Origin: Selenomonas sp. ND2010
GTDB lineage: Bacteria > Bacillota > Negativicutes > Selenomonadales > Selenomonadaceae
Length of the DNA stretch: 64,000 bases
Assembly (NCBI RefSeq): GCF_000702005.1
Contig: NZ_JNKI01000002.1
Span: forward strand, 124,001-188,000
Direction of reading: 5' to 3'
A model generated the notes under the pieces. That model was not told the DNA's origin and did no database searches. It worked only from the letters and a program-made list of their open reading frames with translations. Position numbers and translations under genes: made by a program. Position 1 is the first letter of the stretch; each line of letters begins with the position of its first letter. Below, in pieces: positions 60,916-64,000 of the stretch.

Positions 60916-61509
60916 CTAGGAAATCTGATAGACAAGCACTTCCTCGCGCCCATCCGATTCCTTGAATAAATCCCCGCAGGGAATCTCCATCAGCAGGGAC
61001 AGCCTGCTCTCGGCTGCTAGATACTGGCGGTAAAAAACGGAAGGATAATAAAAAAACAGTAGCAATTCCCGCGGCGTCTGTTGATAAGACGCCTGCAGAT
61101 GATCCATGACGATGCGCAGGATATCCACCGAGAACGGATTGAAGAAAAACACGCGGTCAACCGATGCTGGCACAGCGTATTCCGTGGCATCGATAAGAGT
61201 TAGACTCACCCTGCCGCCCGCCAGAGCATTGTCCTTATTCTGCACAGCCCGGGCATAGAGCCGCTCGTTGTACTCGATGCCGATGGCGCGGCATTTCGTT
61301 TGATAGGCCAGGAAAAAATCTACGCGTCCCTTGCCACAGCCATAATCAAGCAGCGTATTGCGCTTAGAAAAATAGCCACTGCCAGCCAGCCGCTCCAGCA
61401 CGCAGTAATCGGTGGGCTCATAGGGATAGCGCGTCAAATCGGCGATACTGTCGTCCCTGCCGGTCGTGCGGATATGCAAAATATTATCCCATTCGTTTTC
61501 TTCCGTCAT
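60916..61509 (-). CDS. Class I SAM-dependent methyltransferase
   Basis: A 197-residue protein with motif I LLDYGCGKGRVDFFLAYQ near residue 52, motif II AIGIEYNERLYARAVQN near residue 73 and post-motif FFFNPFSVDILR near residue 120. The target is unknown; the FNPF motif resembles the active-site loop of amino- or small-molecule methyltransferases. It is upstream of the LUD gene on the same strand. Confidence 0.82.
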   Translation of the reverse strand: MTEENEWDNILHIRTTGRDDSIADLTRYPYEPTDYCVLERLAGSGYFSKRNTLLDYGCGKGRVDFFLAYQTKCRAIGIEYNERLYARAVQNKDNALAGGRVSLTLIDATEYAVPASVDRVFFFNPFSVDILRIVMDHLQASYQQTPRELLLFFYYPSVFYRQYLAAESRLSLLMEIPCGDLFKESDGREEVLVYQIS

Positions 61510-61533
61510 CTGTGGTCCTTTCTCGCTGCCATT

Positions 61534-62325
61534 TTAGGTAGCTGGCGGTATCGTCACTTCCCCCACTGCCCCGGCCAGTGGCTCATCGCCGCTAAGGTCA
61601 ATCGCCAGCTCTGTCTCATAGGTTGGGTAGGCGCTAAGCGGTTTGGTAGAATAGTCCTTGGGCTCGTTTTCCTCCGCGCGCTGGCGTTCGTTGGCTTCTG
61701 ATACCTTGCGGTCGCGTTCGCGCTGCTCACGGTCTTCCTTGAGCTTTTCGAGTGTCCCTGCCGATTTTGCCATGTTGTAAAGCTCCGGCGATGCCTCAGC
61801 CAGTTCCTTTTCATCGGCCTCTGAAACATGACGGCCATGCATGATGCGCATCGCCGTCTGCATCACGCGCGACTGCTGCTGTGCCGCCTTCTTCCAGCCA
61901 TCGGCGGACTGGCGGGCACTTGCCAGCTGCTGCTCCAGCATGAACTGATTCATGACACTTTGCCGGTCTTTTTCCATCTGCTTGCCAACGGCGAGCAGCT
62001 CTTTTTGCTGCTGTTTGTCGAGCGTCACGCGCTGTCCCTTTACCATAAGATAGCCGCGCTTTACGACGCCTGCAATCTCGGCAACGCTGTGAAAACGTGC
62101 CGTGAACTTGCCATTGCCGCGATCGATTACATCGCTCCAATCTTGTAAGTCAGCCGGCTCTGCCAATTGCCACTTTTCCTGCATGACCCGCGCCTCATCC
62201 GAAATCTCTGCCGTATCCAGCGCTATTTTATCTTTCGCTAACGATGGTTTCTTCGCCGCAGCCGTATAGGACGCCTTCGCGATACTGCCAGTCAGGCTGG
62301 CAGTAGAATCATTCAAAATCCGCAT
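61534..62325 (-). CDS. Coiled, charged protein of unknown function
   Basis: A 263-residue Ala/Glu/Lys/Gln-rich protein. The first 40 residues (ILNDSTASLTGSIAKASYTA) lack a signal peptide; residues 100-215 are predicted helical with coiled-coil character (QQQKELLAVGKQMEKDRQSV and KEDREQRERDRKVSEANERQ). The C-terminus is Pro/Thr-rich. No family recognised. It has an AGGAGG-like site before the ATG. Confidence 0.65.
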   Translation of the reverse strand: MRILNDSTASLTGSIAKASYTAAAKKPSLAKDKIALDTAEISDEARVMQEKWQLAEPADLQDWSDVIDRGNGKFTARFHSVAEIAGVVKRGYLMVKGQRVTLDKQQQKELLAVGKQMEKDRQSVMNQFMLEQQLASARQSADGWKKAAQQQSRVMQTAMRIMHGRHVSEADEKELAEASPELYNMAKSAGTLEKLKEDREQRERDRKVSEANERQRAEENEPKDYSTKPLSAYPTYETELAIDLSGDEPLAGAVGEVTIPPAT

Positions 62326-62520
62326 GATTTATTCCTCCATGAATAAAAACAAACTCGTCTATTTCAAATGTCCTCTTTTCCTATTATACCATAGCCGTTA
62401 TAAGCTACGCATGCGTAAGCAAAACTTTTCGCGTTGAAATCCATATCACGGTGTGCTATCCTTAGTACCGAAAGAAGGAACGTCAGCTTTGCAGAGATAG
62501 CGATTATCCATCAATCCGTA

Positions 62521-62550
62521 AAAAATAAGCCCGACCATACGGCCGGGCCT
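62521..62550 (-). terminator. Terminator of the second, toxin-less module
   Basis: GCCCGACC / GGCCGGGC with loop ATAC and a TTATTTTT tail on the minus strand. The sequence AGGCCCGGCC....GGTCGGG equals that at 15605-15625 except for the loop. Confidence 0.8.
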
Positions 62551-62640
62551 GCGCTCAGGTTGCGATCCTAAGCATTTGTGCTGTTGCTGCGCACCTCCTT
62601 CCTTCTGCAGGTATAAGGTGCGCAGCATGTTATATTATAC
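62551..62640 (-). pseudogene. Toxin-less copy of the small toxin mRNA unit
   Basis: Read leftwards, this unit has TTGCAT (62663-62658), 18 bases, TATAAT (62639-62634), then CACCTT able to pair with the AAGGAGGTG ribosome-binding site, then CGCAGCAACAGCAC (62591-62578), identical over 14 bases to the toxin 3' UTR at 15564-15577, and a 3' hairpin GCTTAGG / CCTGAGC. The roughly 90-base peptide gene that stands between ribosome-binding site and 3' UTR at 15.5 kb is absent here; only an 8-codon GTG frame remains. It looks like a deletion derivative. Confidence 0.6.
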
Positions 62641-62648
62641 GATATTGC

Positions 62649-62677
62649 TTGAAGGAAATGCAATACCATGATATAAT
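62649..62677 (+). promoter_or_regulatory. Promoter of the second antitoxin-like RNA
   Basis: TTGAAG (62649-62654) and TATAAT (62672-62677), 17-base spacer, divergent from and overlapping the leftward promoter. Confidence 0.7.
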
Positions 62678-62683
62678 TGATTC

Positions 62684-62766
62684 AGCTAAGAGGTTTGTGA
62701 TACTGCCAATAGAGTGTCACGTCCAGTAAGAAAAGCCTTAGGGTCGCTCCCTGAGGCTTTTCTTCT
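62684..62766 (+). ncRNA. Orphan antitoxin-like RNA of the second module
   Basis: Predicted from the promoter at 62649-62677 to a terminator at 62731-62761 followed by TCTTCTT. Its start AGCTAAGAGG resembles AGCTAAAGG of the first antitoxin RNA. Its terminator arms CTTAGGG / CCCTGAG mirror the CTTAGG / CCTGAG hairpin of the facing toxin-less transcript, so the two RNAs could still pair. Confidence 0.5.
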
Positions 62767-62767
62767 T

Positions 62768-62806
62768 CCCCAGCGCACACGTATTCGCGTGCGCTGGGGA
62801 TTTTTT
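62768..62806 (+). terminator. Strong tandem terminator
   Basis: CCCCAGCGCACACG / CGTGCGCTGGGG around TATT, then six T residues, directly behind the antitoxin-like RNA terminator. Confidence 0.85.
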
Positions 62807-62879
62807 ATTTGCTACTATGCAGATAGCACATCTAAGAAATGTAAGCGCTAAATCATCCGATGTTATCAATAGCTGAAAC

Positions 62880-62910
62880 GAGCCTGACCACGTTATCAAT
62901 GGTCAGGCTC
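62880..62910. terminator. Hairpin at the end of the prophage remnant
   Basis: GAGCCTGACCA / TGGTCAGGCTC with a 9-base loop; GTTATCAAT is repeated at 62862 and 62892. Confidence 0.6.
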
Positions 62911-62948
62911 ATCTTATTTGAGGGGCGATAGATATGGGGCTTTGCATA

Positions 62949-63371
62949 CTATTTAAGGCTTATCTTGTTTTGGCAGTTCATTATTTCTTGCCCGTGCACC
63001 CACGCGCTGAAATCCAGCCGTTGTTCCACCATAATCTTGGCGTCCCCCGATGCTTTTCGCGCGGCGTTGATTTTCTCGATACAGACATCCAGATAACGGC
63101 CGGTGGCTTCCCACATCTCATCGTCTACCGGGTACTCATAGTGTTCGCCCATCTGTCTGGGGATAGAGATGGACTTCAACCGCTTCTTGGCGACCTTCCC
63201 TGTCCGGAGAAAATGCCGGAGCCGCAGTTCTGCCACCGCATGAGCCGCCGTTCCTTCCTCCGCATAACTGGAGGTCTTATCGGAGACAGCCGCTTCCAGC
63301 TTCGCCGATGGCGGACAATGCAGCCATCTGTGGGAGCCGGAAGCACTACGCATTGCATGTACTTCAGGCAA
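62949..63371 (-). pseudogene. Truncated DUF2800 phage protein
   Basis: The frame begins PEVHAMRSASGSHRWLHCPP and has SYAEEGTAAHAVAELRLRHF, both typical of DUF2800, a Cas4/PD-(D/E)XK-like phage family of about 370-400 residues. Here it stops after 140 residues. Homology appears to end at VEQRLDFSAWV, and the last 14 residues (HGQEIMNCQNKISL) come from unrelated sequence, so the rest was deleted at about 62990. The TTG at 63371 follows GGAGGTGA and overlaps the upstream stop by 8 bases. Confidence 0.75.
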
Positions 63372-63900
63372 CTTTGTCACCTCCAATAAGTGCTTTCAGC
63401 GAATCAATCTGGGCACGGGTTTCAATCTCGCCCACCCGCTTCAGATTGTTCTCTTTAAGCCATGCCGCAATCTTCGGCTGATTGGTGGCTTTATCGGCCT
63501 TCATGAATTCCCCGGCCTTACCCCGAATGGCTTCGATTTCCTCTGTGGTCGGTTTATCTGCTGCCTCTGCTTTCTTCGGCTCCGGTTCCTTCACCAGGTC
63601 ATTGATTTCCTTTGCCTTCTCTCGCGTCACAGGTTCGCTCTTGAGGGGCTTTTCTTCTGCCTTGGTAGCCTTCTTAGGCTCTGCCTTTTTGGCGAGCTCA
63701 GCGGGGCGCTCCTCATCCTCAAACATAACTGCTTCCATCTGTTTCAGCCGTTCTTCTTTTGTTAACCCGACCGTCTTTTCAGGCAATCGCGCGTTGGTAT
63801 TTCCTGCCCGAGCCATGCTGACTGCCGCCAGACAACCAGCAATACCAGACAGAGCGTTTACAAACTTTTCATCAAACTTCACGTTTACATTGATATCCAT
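63364..63900 (-). CDS. Phage-type charged protein upstream of DUF2800
   Basis: A 178-residue protein: a short conserved front (DINVNVKFDEKFVNALSGIA), an Ala-rich hydrophobic stretch, then a Lys/Glu/Pro-rich linker, and a folded C-terminal domain (KADKATNQPKIAAWLKENNL followed by KRVGEI and IDSLKALIG) that looks like a small helical domain. This gene regularly precedes DUF2800 in replication modules of Firmicute siphophages; its role is unknown. AGGAGG precedes the ATG. Confidence 0.65.
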   Translation of the reverse strand: MDINVNVKFDEKFVNALSGIAGCLAAVSMARAGNTNARLPEKTVGLTKEERLKQMEAVMFEDEERPAELAKKAEPKKATKAEEKPLKSEPVTREKAKEINDLVKEPEPKKAEAADKPTTEEIEAIRGKAGEFMKADKATNQPKIAAWLKENNLKRVGEIETRAQIDSLKALIGGDKVA

Positions 63901-63966
63901 AGATTTTTCATATCCTCCTGTGGTAAAATCAGACTATAAAATCCTTTTAACTGTGGGTTTTATCCA

Positions 63967-64000
63967 GGTCGTTCCTGTTGGCGCAGGAGCGACCTTTTTA
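63967..64000 (+). terminator. Hairpin upstream of the prophage remnant
   Basis: GGTCGTTCCTG / CAGGAGCGACC with a 6-base loop and five T residues on the plus strand. Confidence 0.7.

Noticed and set aside
62446-62628. 60-codon minus-strand frame across the second module
   Set aside because: It runs through the terminator and 3' UTR shared with the 15.5-kb module, so it is a chance frame over an RNA unit.

Overview
The window looks like chromosomal DNA of a diderm Firmicute, most likely a member of the Selenomonadaceae (Negativicutes). Two signals point this way together: an outer-membrane two-partner secretion system at the left end, and Firmicute-style housekeeping genes (HisZ-dependent short HisG, a YerC-type TrpR-like regulator, a SpoIID-family protein, the QueH form of epoxyqueuosine reductase, TTG starts with strong AGGAGG sites). 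No database was searched, so the taxon is inferred.

Layout. 1-5.2 kb: C-terminal end of a TpsB transporter and a 1634-residue TpsA exoprotein. 5.3-7.1 kb: yebC, ruvC and a DUF441 membrane protein. 7.3-11.3 kb: a peptide/aminobenzoyl-glutamate-type catabolic cluster (frameshifted DcuC-like transporter, AbgA-like and AmaB-like M20 hydrolases). 11.5-14.6 kb: an AT-rich, decayed defence-like patch (SIR2-like gene with an in-frame stop, DUF4268 fragment, PD-(D/E)XK-type nuclease) lying against the C-terminal half of a sirtuin gene. 14.6-15.7 kb: G-rich repeats, a two-repeat type I-E CRISPR remnant with no cas genes, and a compact candidate type I toxin-antitoxin module. 15.8-25.2 kb: ruvAB, queH, a SpoIID-family gene, queA, pcrA, and a Y-family polymerase with its YolD-like partner. 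25.3-37.3 kb: PAP2 phosphatase, tRNA-Lys(CTT), surE, ahcY, mtaD, ftsK, a CE2-like esterase, alaS and a lone HlyD-type adaptor. 37.4-46.9 kb: a yerC-hisZ-HD-hisGDCBHAF-hisIE operon with a SagB-type oxidoreductase behind it. 47-54.5 kb: amidase lipoprotein, EAL phosphodiesterase, DUF2971 protein, SLC13-like permease, a small Fe-S membrane pair and a GH84 glycosidase. 54.6-62.3 kb: lexA, a PLP lyase, an extended HflX, a nucleoid-associated protein with a partner, a LUD protein, a methyltransferase and a coiled protein. 62.5-64 kb: a second, toxin-less copy of the toxin-antitoxin module and a truncated prophage remnant.

The most interesting element is the module at 15.31-15.63 kb. A 28-residue membrane peptide is read from an mRNA whose ribosome-binding site can be folded away. 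A short RNA is transcribed divergently; it carries the complement of a 16-nt stretch inside the toxin gene and has a terminator loop complementary to a loop in the toxin 3' UTR. The homologous layout at 62.52-62.76 kb keeps the promoters, the 3' UTR and the antitoxin-like RNA but has lost the peptide gene. Other points worth attention are a dispersed TTGACAAGTCAA word, a JAMM-type metalloprotease signature fused to HflX, a C-type-lectin-like insert in TpsA, and a candidate histidine operator.
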